This document shows, one piece after another, positions 45,155-54,158 of a stretch of DNA of 64,000 nucleotides. The position numbers were made by a program, and so were the translations under genes. The DNA lies in contig PBYE01000032.1 of the NCBI GenBank assembly GCA_002729495.1, forward strand, positions 62,001-126,000, written 5' to 3'. Within the stretch, counting starts at the first letter, position 1, and each line of letters begins with the position of its first letter. A model generated the notes under the pieces. The model did no database searches. It was given only the letters and a program-made list of their open reading frames with translations, and was not told where the DNA came from. The DNA is from Chromatiales bacterium. GTDB lineage: Bacteria; Pseudomonadota; Gammaproteobacteria; Steroidobacterales; GCA-2729495.

Positions 45155-45535
45155 ATGACAAAACAAGCTATACACACTGATGCAGCGCCTGCTGCCATCG
45201 GCCCTTACTCCCAGGCGATCCGCCACAACGACACGGTGTATGTATCCGGCCAGATTCCCCTCGACCCGGCGACGGGTGAACTGGTAGACGGCGGCATAAA
45301 TACACAAGTAAGGCAGGTCTTCGAGAACCTTAAAGCCGTTGCGGAAGCCTCGGGCAGCGATTTATCGCGGGCGCTGAAGGTCACGGTATTTCTTACCGAC
45401 CTCGGTCACTTTGGCCAGGTGAACGAAATAATGGCGGAGTACTTTGCGGAGCCTTACCCGGCGCGTGCTGCAATTGAGGTAAGTGCTTTACCTAAAGGCG
45501 CCGAAGTCGAAGCTGATGCTGTACTGTCAGTCTGA
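45155..45535 (+). CDS. ridA: RidA family imine/enamine deaminase
   Basis: Hydrolyses reactive 2-aminoacrylate-type enamines formed by PLP enzymes. 126 aa with [18 protein letters not shown] and the active-site arginine and glutamate in PARAAIEV and AEVEADAV near the C-terminus. It lies nine bases after spoT. Confidence 0.95.
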   Translation: MTKQAIHTDAAPAAIGPYSQAIRHNDTVYVSGQIPLDPATGELVDGGINTQVRQVFENLKAVAEASGSDLSRALKVTVFLTDLGHFGQVNEIMAEYFAEPYPARAAIEVSALPKGAEVEADAVLSV

Positions 45536-45544
45536 AAAGCCTGC

Positions 45545-47665
45545 GTGAACAGGCCCGCCAAAGCACCGGCTAACAAGTCCATTCGGGAGCTTGCCCCGAA
45601 TACCCTTATGCATTTGACGGACCTGCGCGGTGTGGGGCCTTCTTTAGCCGAAAAACTTGATCGGCTCAACGTACACAAACCTGAAGACCTTCTGTTTGTG
45701 CTGCCCATGCGCTACGAAGATCGTACCCGGCTAGTCCCTATTGGCGGACTTGTGCCGGGCCAGCGTGCGGTTGTCGAAGCGGAAATCGAATTGACCGAAG
45801 TTATATATCGACGACGACGCAGTTTGCTTTGCCGTGTGTGCGACGGCACCGGGTCCCTGACATTACGATTCTTCTATTTTTCCCGTTCACAGCAACAGGG
45901 TCTTGCGCGAGGTAAACGCTTGCGCTGTTACGGCGAAGTGCGCAAAGGATCGGGCGGCCTCGAAATTATTCACCCGGAGTACCGGGTGCTGCGTGACGAC
46001 GACATGAAGCCGCTTGACGAGCACCTGACCCCCATTTACCCGACGACCGAGGGCATACAGCAGGGACGGTTGCGTAATCTCATCGGGCAGGTACTGGACA
46101 GCGAACCCGATAACATCAGCGACTGGCTCCCGGATGCGCTGGTAAATGAGCACAATTTGCCGCCGCTCTGGGAAGCCATCCGCTACCTGCACCGACCTCC
46201 GCCGGATGCAGAAATCGAGGAGCTGGCTGCAGGCCGGCATCCGTGCCAGCAACGCCTGGCCATGGAAGAAATACTCGCGCATCACCTGAGCCTCAGGAAG
46301 ATTCGCCGACGTGCCGCAACCCTGGATTCCGAGTCATTGCAAAGCAGGGACGACTTGTGCGAACGCTTTATCAGTCGCCTTGGTTTTGAACTCACCGGTG
46401 ACCAGCTAAAAGTACTGCAAACTATTCGTGCGGACCTGGCAAAAACTCATCCAATGATGCGTCTGCTGCAAGGCGATGTTGGTTGCGGAAAAACCGCTGT
46501 GGCCGCCGCCGCGGCACTACATGCCGTCAGCGCAGGCTCGCAGGTTGCGATTATGGCGCCCACCGAATTGCTGGCCGAACAGCATCGCGACAATTTCATG
46601 CGCTGGTTTGCGCCACTGGATGTGCCTGTAAGCTGGCTTTCCGGCGCACTGAAAACCCGCCAGCGTCAGCAGGCCTATGAAGCGATTGCGACCGGTAAAG
46701 CGCGAGTCATTGTCGGTACGCACGCATTGTTCCAGGAAGGCCTTGAATACGAGAAACTCGGACTCGTTATCGTCGATGAACAGCACCGTTTTGGTGTCCA
46801 TCAGCGCCTGAGCCTCATGGAAAAAGGCGCCAGCGGTGCACATCGCCCGCATCAACTGGTTATGACGGCCACACCGATACCACGCACATTGGCGATGACC
46901 ATGTATGCCGATCTTGATGTTTCGGTTATTCGTGAAATGCCCCCCGGCAGACAGCCCGTGCAAACGGTCGCCCTGTCAGAAAACCGGCGTGCAGAAGTTA
47001 TTGAACGGGTACGCACGGCATGCGACTCAGGTCAGCGAGCGTACTGGGTGTGTCCCCTGATCGAAGAATCCGAGGCACTGGATTACCAGGATGCAGAATC
47101 AACTCATGCAATGCTAACCGAAGCACTCGCCGGTATGTCGGTCGGCCTGATTCACGGACGTATGAAAAATGATGAAAAAGAACTGGTCATGAAGGCTTTC
47201 GCGACGGGGAATTTACAGGTGCTGGTAGCGACGACGGTCATCGAGGTGGGCGTGGACGTACCCGAAGCGACACTGATGATTATCGAAAATGCCGAGCGCA
47301 TGGGCCTGGCACAACTACACCAGTTACGCGGTCGGGTTGGCCGCGGCCAGGAACTCAGTGCATGTGTCCTTCTCTATCGCGGACCGCTTTCCGAACATGC
47401 CCGCCAGCGTCTTGGCGTACTGCGCGACACAAGCGATGGTTTTGTAGTTGCCCGGAAAGATCTCGAACTAAGGGGCCCGGGGGAGGTCCTCGGCAAGCGC
47501 CAGACCGGGCTGATGCAGATGCGAATCGCGGACCTGATTAGGGATACGGGGCTTCTGCCGCAGGTGCAGGCAATGGCGGAAACGCTGCTGGACCAGCATC
47601 CCGGAGCTGCGACAGCAATCATGCAGCGCTGGATTGGAGCGGCATCGGAATATGGCAATGTCTGA
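45545..47665 (+). CDS. recG: ATP-dependent DNA helicase RecG
   Basis: Branch-migration helicase that remodels stalled forks and Holliday junctions. 706 aa from GTG at 45545: N-terminal wedge/OB domain (about 20-200), then SF2 motor with Walker A GDVGCGKTAVA, motif II VDEQHRFG, motif III TATPIPRT and the C-terminal TRG hairpin region (QLRGRVGRG). It lies nine bases after ridA. Confidence 0.97.
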   Translation: MNRPAKAPANKSIRELAPNTLMHLTDLRGVGPSLAEKLDRLNVHKPEDLLFVLPMRYEDRTRLVPIGGLVPGQRAVVEAEIELTEVIYRRRRSLLCRVCDGTGSLTLRFFYFSRSQQQGLARGKRLRCYGEVRKGSGGLEIIHPEYRVLRDDDMKPLDEHLTPIYPTTEGIQQGRLRNLIGQVLDSEPDNISDWLPDALVNEHNLPPLWEAIRYLHRPPPDAEIEELAAGRHPCQQRLAMEEILAHHLSLRKIRRRAATLDSESLQSRDDLCERFISRLGFELTGDQLKVLQTIRADLAKTHPMMRLLQGDVGCGKTAVAAAAALHAVSAGSQVAIMAPTELLAEQHRDNFMRWFAPLDVPVSWLSGALKTRQRQQAYEAIATGKARVIVGTHALFQEGLEYEKLGLVIVDEQHRFGVHQRLSLMEKGASGAHRPHQLVMTATPIPRTLAMTMYADLDVSVIREMPPGRQPVQTVALSENRRAEVIERVRTACDSGQRAYWVCPLIEESEALDYQDAESTHAMLTEALAGMSVGLIHGRMKNDEKELVMKAFATGNLQVLVATTVIEVGVDVPEATLMIIENAERMGLAQLHQLRGRVGRGQELSACVLLYRGPLSEHARQRLGVLRDTSDGFVVARKDLELRGPGEVLGKRQTGLMQMRIADLIRDTGLLPQVQAMAETLLDQHPGAATAIMQRWIGAASEYGNV

Positions 47666-47740
47666 GCCTCTGCGGGTGTGCCACCCTGAGCGACTGAATC
47701 GGGTAGACTTTTACGCCTGATAACAACAAAGGTACGCCGA

Positions 47741-48289
47741 ATGTCGGCACGGGAACCTCATACTGGCGACACCATGCTCTGGCACCGCGAACCGGAACAA
47801 ACCGGTTTAAAGCCCAAACCGGTGCTGCGAGGCTGGCTCCAGGAAACCGGTCTGCTGACCGCACGACTGCGTCGCTTGTGCGCAAGTGATTTTTGTCTCG
47901 AGGTTCTGGATTCAAATGCCAACCCGGATGAGCAGCCCGGACATGATTTTCAGCGACGCGTAATTCTTCATTGTGGCAAACAGGCCTGTATCTATGCAGA
48001 AACTGTGATTCCTGCCGCGACGGCCGCAATGCACCCCTGGCTGAGCGAACTTGGTGACGAACCGCTCGGAGAACGCCTGCAAACACTACCGGAGGTAAGC
48101 CGCAGTGAATTTCGTTATGCGTTGCTCACCGCTGATAATTTGCCGTGCGACTTAGCGGATCTGCATCAAACACCGCTTTGGGCTCGCCAGTCCGATTTCC
48201 ATATCAGCGATGCGTCGCTAACGGTTACTGAAGTTTTTTTACCCGGTGTAGTCGACAACGAAGACCGCCGCATTAAACTTACGGACTAA
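47741..48289 (+). CDS. ubiC: Chorismate pyruvate-lyase
   Basis: Releases 4-hydroxybenzoate and pyruvate from chorismate, first step of ubiquinone synthesis. 182 aa with the conserved YAETVIPAAT and WARQSDFHIS segments and the buried glutamate in VTEVFLP near the end. It is followed by ubiA, the usual pair, and competes with trpE for chorismate. Confidence 0.93.
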   Translation: MSAREPHTGDTMLWHREPEQTGLKPKPVLRGWLQETGLLTARLRRLCASDFCLEVLDSNANPDEQPGHDFQRRVILHCGKQACIYAETVIPAATAAMHPWLSELGDEPLGERLQTLPEVSRSEFRYALLTADNLPCDLADLHQTPLWARQSDFHISDASLTVTEVFLPGVVDNEDRRIKLTD

Positions 48290-48333
48290 TCCGTTAGTGA
48301 CAATCCGCTTATGACAATGAGTTGCGCATTCGG

Positions 48334-49236
48334 ATGAACCAACAGTCGCTTCCAGTTGTTTCAAGTGTACTTGGTGAGTTAGGTCAGCAACTTCACCACT
48401 ATGCACACCTGATGCGCCTGCACAAGCCTATCGGTATCTGGCTATTATTGTGGCCAACGCTGTGGGCTCTCTGGGTCGCGGGAAATGGTTCGCCCGACTC
48501 CTGGGTATTTACCGTATTTGTCCTTGGTGTAATCATCATGCGGAGTGCTGGTTGTGTAATTAACGACTATGCCGACCGGAATTTTGATGGTCGTGTTTCA
48601 CGCACCAGGGACCGGCCGATAGTTGCGGGCAATGTCACCCCGACCGAAGCACTCTTACTGTTCGCCGCATTGTCCATGATGGCTATAGGCCTCGTTCTGA
48701 CCCTGGACACCTACACCCAGATGCTGGCCTTAGTCGCTGCGTTACTTACAGTGGTGTACCCATTCTGCAAGCGCTTTTTCGTCGCGCCACAACTGGTACT
48801 CGGGACAGCCTATGGCTGGAGCATACCGATGGCATTCGCTGCTCAGACGGGCACTGTGCCCAAACTTGCCTGGCTCATGTGGATAGGTGTTGTTGTCTGG
48901 GCGATGGTTTACGACACCATGTATGCGATGGTTGATCGCGAGGATGACCGGAAACTTGGAATCATGTCGACGGCTATTTTGTTTGGTCAGGCCGACGTGT
49001 TTATTGTGAGCCTGCTGCAGTTTATTTTCCTTGTGTCATTATTTTTGAGTGGCGAAGTTGCAGGGCTTGGTATGTGGTATCGACTCAGTTTATTAATTGT
49101 TGCTTTACTGATGCTGTACCAGTTTGCACTGATTCGGAAACGTGAGCCTATAAAATGTTTTTATGCCTTTCTGAACAATCACTACATCGGCATTACAGTT
49201 TTTGCAGGAATCCTTCTAAGTTACACCTTCGACTGA
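48334..49236 (+). CDS. ubiA: 4-hydroxybenzoate polyprenyltransferase
   Basis: Inner-membrane prenyltransferase attaching the polyprenyl tail in ubiquinone synthesis. 300 aa from ATG at 48334 (a TTG at 48322 is in frame). About eight membrane helices. The two Asp-rich magnesium motifs are NDYADRNFD and YDTMYAMVDREDD. It ends four bases from the convergent comF stop. Confidence 0.96.
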   Translation: MNQQSLPVVSSVLGELGQQLHHYAHLMRLHKPIGIWLLLWPTLWALWVAGNGSPDSWVFTVFVLGVIIMRSAGCVINDYADRNFDGRVSRTRDRPIVAGNVTPTEALLLFAALSMMAIGLVLTLDTYTQMLALVAALLTVVYPFCKRFFVAPQLVLGTAYGWSIPMAFAAQTGTVPKLAWLMWIGVVVWAMVYDTMYAMVDREDDRKLGIMSTAILFGQADVFIVSLLQFIFLVSLFLSGEVAGLGMWYRLSLLIVALLMLYQFALIRKREPIKCFYAFLNNHYIGITVFAGILLSYTFD

Positions 49237-49240
49237 CACA

Positions 49241-49954
49241 TCAATTATTTGTACGAGCAACAGCCCAGACCTGAACTTCGGCGGCACCCTTATTTTTCAG
49301 TATGCGAGCCAGTTCGCGAACGGTTGATGCCGTCGTAATAACGTCATCTACCAGGGCGATACGCCTGCCGGCAACATTGCCCCGTACGCGGAATGCGCCA
49401 CTCAGGTTCCGGAGTCGCACAGCACGACTTAACGATGTTTGTGGTGGGGTATTGCGCACGCGCAGCACTTGCGTGGTTTCTACCGGAACGGACAGGTCAT
49501 ACCCCAGCCGGCAAGCAATCTGCTCCGCCTGGTTGTAAGTACGCAGCGCTTGCCGCCATCGGTGCATCGGGACCGGTATCAGCAATGCAGGTTTTTCCAG
49601 GCCGCCGCTCGCAAGGGCCTCACTAATACGAATGGCCAGTAGTTCACCAAGCACCCGGGCATATGCGAGATTGCGACGGTATTTAAGTCCGGTAACCAGG
49701 CGATCGACCGGGTATTCGTAGACGAGGGCAGCGATGCAATGATCGATGTCCGTGGGCGCGCGTATACAGGCTCCACACAATAGCGCGCCGGTTGATGTCA
49801 GCGGCAGGGCGCATTGATGGCAACTGCGCCCGAGCCAGGGCAGATCGTTGATGCAGTCCGCGCAGATATCCATGCCATGCGCGGTGCCCCGGCACAACAC
49901 GCAACGCCAGGGCGAGATAGCTGTCAGCAGCCTGTCAACCAGATTAGCAGTCAT
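49241..49954 (-). CDS. comF: ComF family protein (phosphoribosyltransferase fold)
   Basis: 237 aa: N-terminal zinc-ribbon cysteines (CVLC, CADC, CHQC, CGAC, residues about 18-62) followed by a PRT domain with the PRPP motif IALVDDVITTAST. ComF homologues support DNA uptake in competent bacteria, which fits the type IV pilus genes in this window, but many hosts are not known to be competent. Divergent from bioB. Confidence 0.92.
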   Translation of the reverse strand: MTANLVDRLLTAISPWRCVLCRGTAHGMDICADCINDLPWLGRSCHQCALPLTSTGALLCGACIRAPTDIDHCIAALVYEYPVDRLVTGLKYRRNLAYARVLGELLAIRISEALASGGLEKPALLIPVPMHRWRQALRTYNQAEQIACRLGYDLSVPVETTQVLRVRNTPPQTSLSRAVRLRNLSGAFRVRGNVAGRRIALVDDVITTASTVRELARILKNKGAAEVQVWAVARTNN

Positions 49955-49957
49955 GGG

Positions 49958-49986
49958 TTGACAGCCATGGGGAGCCTTTTGATACT
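49958..49986 (+). promoter_or_regulatory. sigma70 promoter of bioB
   Basis: Perfect TTGACA (49958-49963), 17-base spacer, GATACT (49981-49986), 84 bases before the bioB ATG. No convincing BirA operator was seen around it. Confidence 0.65.
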
Positions 49987-50069
49987 TGCCATCCAGCCTG
50001 GTTCATGGCTCCAGTCTGGTGCAGCCGGCAGGGCCGGCCCAAGCTTCTAAACTGACAGGAAACGCAACT

Positions 50070-51116
50070 ATGGACGGAGCACCAGAGGCCGAATCCCACC
50101 ACAGCAACGGCCCGTTCCCGCTAACCGAACTGGCGTCGGGTGACCCAAGAACGGACTGGACCCTGGAAGAAGTACGCACGCTTTATAACGCGCCATTCGC
50201 CGATCTCCTGCACGCTGCGCAAACTGTGCACAGGCTGCACTTCAATCCAAACCAGGTGCAGATCAGCACCCTGCTCAGCGTCAAAACCGGTGGTTGTCCG
50301 GAGGACTGCGCCTATTGCCCGCAAAGCACTCGCTTTGATACAGATGTAGAAAACGAACCATTGATGCAGCTTGAGGAAGTGCTCGCTAGTGCACGCGCCG
50401 CACGTGAACAGGGTGCAACCCGTTTTTGCATGGGTGCCGCATGGCGTTCGCCCAAGCCGAAACAGATGGACCTGATCGTCGAGATGGTTAAGGGTGTCAG
50501 TGAACTCGGTATGGAGACCTGTGCGACACTCGGCATGCTACAACCGGAACAGGCGCAACAACTGAAGGATGCCGGTCTCGATTATTACAACCATAATCTT
50601 GACACGTCGGAAAACTATTATCGGCAGATCATCACTACCCGCACCTACAAGCATCGTCTGGATACCCTGCATTTCGTACGCAATGCCGGACTTAAAGTGT
50701 GCTGCGGCGGCATCGTCGGAATGGGCGAAAGCGAAGTTGATCGTGTCGAGCTACTGCATACACTGGCAACTCTGCCTGAACATCCCGGCAGCGTGCCTAT
50801 TAACCAACTCGTGCAAGTGGAGGGTACACCGCTGAACGGCACCGACAGCTTCGACCCCATCGACTTTGTCAGGACTATAGCCGTTGCACGCATTCTGATG
50901 CCTGCATCGCACGTCAGGCTGTCAGCGGGTCGCGAGGAGATGAGCGACGAAACCCAGGCCCTGTGCTTCCTGGCGGGCGCTAACTCCATTTTTTACGGTG
51001 AGAAGCTGCTGACCACAAGCAACCCGGCCGCTGACGCCGACCAGGCACTCATGGCCCGGCTGGGAATCGAACCCGAGCCTGGTGCCGCGTGTCAGCCAGA
51101 CTGGACTTCCGGCTGA
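50070..51116 (+). CDS. bioB: Biotin synthase
   Basis: Radical SAM enzyme inserting sulfur into dethiobiotin. 348 aa from ATG at 50070 (CAGGAAAC upstream; the frame is open to 49986). The SAM cluster motif [11 protein letters not shown] is present, along with [13 protein letters not shown] and the cysteines of the second cluster region ([15 protein letters not shown]). It is followed by bioC; other biotin genes are not in the window. Confidence 0.97.
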   Translation: MDGAPEAESHHSNGPFPLTELASGDPRTDWTLEEVRTLYNAPFADLLHAAQTVHRLHFNPNQVQISTLLSVKTGGCPEDCAYCPQSTRFDTDVENEPLMQLEEVLASARAAREQGATRFCMGAAWRSPKPKQMDLIVEMVKGVSELGMETCATLGMLQPEQAQQLKDAGLDYYNHNLDTSENYYRQIITTRTYKHRLDTLHFVRNAGLKVCCGGIVGMGESEVDRVELLHTLATLPEHPGSVPINQLVQVEGTPLNGTDSFDPIDFVRTIAVARILMPASHVRLSAGREEMSDETQALCFLAGANSIFYGEKLLTTSNPAADADQALMARLGIEPEPGAACQPDWTSG

Positions 51117-51153
51117 CACGCCGTCCGCGCTGGTTCTTTGTATCGCGCTACCC

Positions 51154-52014
51154 ATGCACGCACTCAATCAGCAACAATTGCGTACTGCGCAAGGCAAGGT
51201 AGCAGCCGGTTATGATGCGGCAGATTTTTTCTGTGCAGAAATTCGTGCGCGCCTGTTGGAGCGGCTGGGACTGATTAGCCTGGTACCACAGACCGTACTC
51301 GAACTCGGCGCCGGCACCGGCGCGGCTGCGGCAGAGATCCGGCACATCTATCCTGAAACAGCACTCATACAACTCGACTGGTCATTTCCCATGTTGCGCT
51401 CGGCGGCGGGCATTACCGGCAGCCTTGTATGTGCCGATGGCCACCGCTTACCGCTGACAGACAGAAGTGTCGATATGGCCTTGTCCAATATGATGTTGCC
51501 GTATTGCGCAGATCCCGAGCGGGTATTTCATGAAACCCGGCGGGTATTGAAGGCTCCCGGCCTGTTTTTGTTCAGCACGCTGGGTCCGGACTCACTGAGG
51601 GAGCTGCGGCGCGCGTGGGCAAAGGTTGACGATCACGTCCACGTCCACGAATTCGCGGATATGCACAACATCGGTGATGCGCTCATTAAAGCTGGTTTCA
51701 GCGAGCCTGTCATGGACGTCGAGATGCTTACGGTTACCTATACCGACATAGGGCGCCTTGTCGCTGATCTGCGGGGCACCGCTGCTACCAATTTCTGTCA
51801 GCAGCGAAGCCGCGGCCTCACCACGCCGGCGCGCTGGCAGCAGATGCGGCGGGAACTCGAAGCATCCCGCGACACTGAAGGCCGTTGGAACCTGAGCCTT
51901 GAGGTCATATACGGACAGGCATGGGCAGGTGAACCCGGCACGGGCATCAGCATGGAAGACGGAGAAGCACGGTTTCCGCTATCGCGACTGTCATCACTTT
52001 CGCGGCCCAACTAA
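51154..52014 (+). CDS. bioC: Malonyl-ACP O-methyltransferase BioC
   Basis: Methylates malonyl-ACP to start pimelate assembly for biotin. 286 aa from ATG at 51154. The SAM motif VLELGAGTGA is near residue 55, with LIQLDWSFPML as motif II and the BioC-type LSNMMLPYCADPERVFHETRR. It starts 37 bases after bioB; an upstream in-frame ATG at 51082 would overlap bioB. Confidence 0.9.
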   Translation: MHALNQQQLRTAQGKVAAGYDAADFFCAEIRARLLERLGLISLVPQTVLELGAGTGAAAAEIRHIYPETALIQLDWSFPMLRSAAGITGSLVCADGHRLPLTDRSVDMALSNMMLPYCADPERVFHETRRVLKAPGLFLFSTLGPDSLRELRRAWAKVDDHVHVHEFADMHNIGDALIKAGFSEPVMDVEMLTVTYTDIGRLVADLRGTAATNFCQQRSRGLTTPARWQQMRRELEASRDTEGRWNLSLEVIYGQAWAGEPGTGISMEDGEARFPLSRLSSLSRPN

Positions 52015-52167
52015 CTCAGGGATAATCCGCAGCCTGTGAACCGCTATCGCGGAAGCGGATAAGACGAGCGGGATGCGCAAGATTGTCAGCGGGAACAGAT
52101 ATGGGTGATATACGAAATGATCTGACTCACTTGTTTAAAGTATCAGGTATAGGTTAAGGGGTTTGTA

Positions 52168-53166
52168 ATGTCTGCGTGGTATCAACGGCTCGTCTGGATG
52201 GCAACGATCCTGGCACTTTTCGTGGTTGTGCTGGGTGCTTACGTGCGCCTTAGTGATGCAGGTTTGGGCTGTCCGGACTGGCCCGGTTGTTACGGAGTAT
52301 TGATACCTACCGATATCGAAAGTGATATTGCTTCCAAAAACTGGCCCGAGCGACCTGTAGAGGCAGGTAAGGCCTGGCGTGAAATGGTGCATCGTTATGT
52401 TGCCGCGACCCTTGGTTTCATAATCGTACTGATTGCCTGGATCGCATGGAGTAACCGGCGCGAACCCGGGCAGCCCGTTAAGGTCCCCTTGCTCACACTC
52501 GGCGTCGTTATCTTCCAGGGCTTACTCGGCATGTGGACCGTAACGCTGTTACTCAAGCCGGTTATTGTCATGGGGCACCTGCTGGGAGGACTCGCTACCC
52601 TTGGGCTACTGTTCTGGTTGTTACTCGAAGATGCCAGGGGCACCAATCTTGCGGTCGGCATTACCCGACGTATTGCATGGCCGGCCGTGATTGCATTGCT
52701 CGTGCTTGTTTGTCAGATCGCGCTCGGCGGCTGGGTCAGCTCCAACTATGCTGCGCTCGCATGTCCGGATCTGCCCGCCTGTCTCAACCAATGGTGGCCG
52801 GCGGAAGCAGACTTTAGTGAAGGGTTTGTGATGTGGCGAGGCCTGGGTATCGATTATGAATTTGGAATACTGGAAGCACCGGCCCGCGTTGCCATCCATT
52901 TCGCCCATCGGCTTGGAGCGCTCGTTGCGACGGCTGTGCTGTTAATCATTACATTTGGACTCTGGTCCAAGCAGACCAGCGGTCCTTCTATGCATGCAGC
53001 GTGCATGGCGGTATGGGCGGCACTGGCTGGCCAGATCGGCCTGGGGATTGCGACAGTCTGGTTTGGCCTGCCGCTTGCAGTCGCAACAGCTCACAACGGT
53101 GTTGCCGCTGTGCTGTTGTTGTCGGTCATAAACCTGAATCATGTAGCGTGTCGAACTACACGTTGA
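52168..53166 (+). CDS. ctaA: Heme A synthase (COX15/CtaA)
   Basis: Oxidises heme O to heme A for aa3-type cytochrome oxidases. 332 aa with about eight membrane helices. The heme-ligand histidines are visible in HRYVAATLG, MGHLLGG, HFAHRLGA and TAHNGVAA. Two cysteine pairs, CPDWPGC and CPDLPAC, lie in the external loops. No cytochrome oxidase or ctaB gene is in the window. Confidence 0.95.
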   Translation: MSAWYQRLVWMATILALFVVVLGAYVRLSDAGLGCPDWPGCYGVLIPTDIESDIASKNWPERPVEAGKAWREMVHRYVAATLGFIIVLIAWIAWSNRREPGQPVKVPLLTLGVVIFQGLLGMWTVTLLLKPVIVMGHLLGGLATLGLLFWLLLEDARGTNLAVGITRRIAWPAVIALLVLVCQIALGGWVSSNYAALACPDLPACLNQWWPAEADFSEGFVMWRGLGIDYEFGILEAPARVAIHFAHRLGALVATAVLLIITFGLWSKQTSGPSMHAACMAVWAALAGQIGLGIATVWFGLPLAVATAHNGVAAVLLLSVINLNHVACRTTR

Positions 53167-53170
53167 GTCG

Positions 53171-54118
53171 GTGTCGCGTTTTAATGTTTCCGTTCTGCTT
53201 GCAACTGCACTGCTGGGGGTGCTGCTGTGGGTAGTCCTGAATATTGCGCGTGATCTTGCACGGGCACCCGGTGAACCACTGCCACTGCCCGCGGATGAAC
53301 CGGTCATCAGTTTTGACCCAGGCCTGCCGCGATTACTGACCCCTGCAGATCTTAAAAACTGGCTGGCCAGCCGAGGCGAGCCTGCAGAGCCACTGCTTGA
53401 TGCATACAGAAACTGGCTCTCCGAGCGCGGCTATCCGGTTGGCCGGCGAAACCTGTTAAGCACTACAACGGACGCACCAATCGACCTGTCGGATCAGGGT
53501 GATCCGGTACTGATAACACTTGCCGGCAATGGCAACACGGAGGCGATGCATGAACTAGCGGATCGCAGCCTCGAAACTGATCCGCTCGCCGCACTTGAAT
53601 GGTACGACCAGGCTGTTATCAACGGATCGCTTTATGCCATGGAACGCATGGCCGACCTGCTGGCCACACTGGGTGATCCTGCAATAGATGACTTCGTCAG
53701 CGACCCTCGCTGGCAGGAAGCGTTGCTGCAGATAAGGGGAGCCACGCCGGCTCCCCGCGAACGCGCTCTTGCGTGGGCCATCGCAACTGTAACCGTGGGT
53801 GGCTTTGCCATCATGACGCCGGAACATGCCAGCCGCATCACTGCTCTTGGTGAGCAACTTGATGCATTCGGCGTGGAGCGTGCCTGCCAGACTGCACAGG
53901 ATTATGTGCTGGAGGCGGCTGCGACGCGGCGTGCCCGCGGTGGGGCGGTATTCTCGATGCAGATACCGCCGATTGCACTTAGCATTGCCGATCCGGCAGA
54001 TTCAATCCCATGTAATGTTGGTAGTGTGCCGCCGCTGGTTTCACTTGAGCAATGCGAAGCAAACAACTTCGTCGGCCCCGACCGGAAACTCATGACGGTG
54101 TGGGTTTGTACACAATAA
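53171..54118 (+). CDS. Membrane-anchored protein with Sel1-like region, unknown function
   Basis: 315 aa from GTG at 53171, five bases after ctaA. One N-terminal membrane helix (about 8-25) followed by a proline-rich linker and a mostly helical periplasmic part. Residues about 125-175 (GNTEAMHELADRS, DPLAALEWYDQA, GSLYAMERMADLL) look like one and a half Sel1/TPR-type repeats. Four cysteines occur in the last 100 residues. No catalytic motif was recognised. Placed between heme A synthase and uvrD. Confidence 0.75.
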   Translation: MSRFNVSVLLATALLGVLLWVVLNIARDLARAPGEPLPLPADEPVISFDPGLPRLLTPADLKNWLASRGEPAEPLLDAYRNWLSERGYPVGRRNLLSTTTDAPIDLSDQGDPVLITLAGNGNTEAMHELADRSLETDPLAALEWYDQAVINGSLYAMERMADLLATLGDPAIDDFVSDPRWQEALLQIRGATPAPRERALAWAIATVTVGGFAIMTPEHASRITALGEQLDAFGVERACQTAQDYVLEAAATRRARGGAVFSMQIPPIALSIADPADSIPCNVGSVPPLVSLEQCEANNFVGPDRKLMTVWVCTQ

Positions 54119-54158
54119 GAACATACTAAGAACCGTAATGAACCGTTAGACTGCAGAC

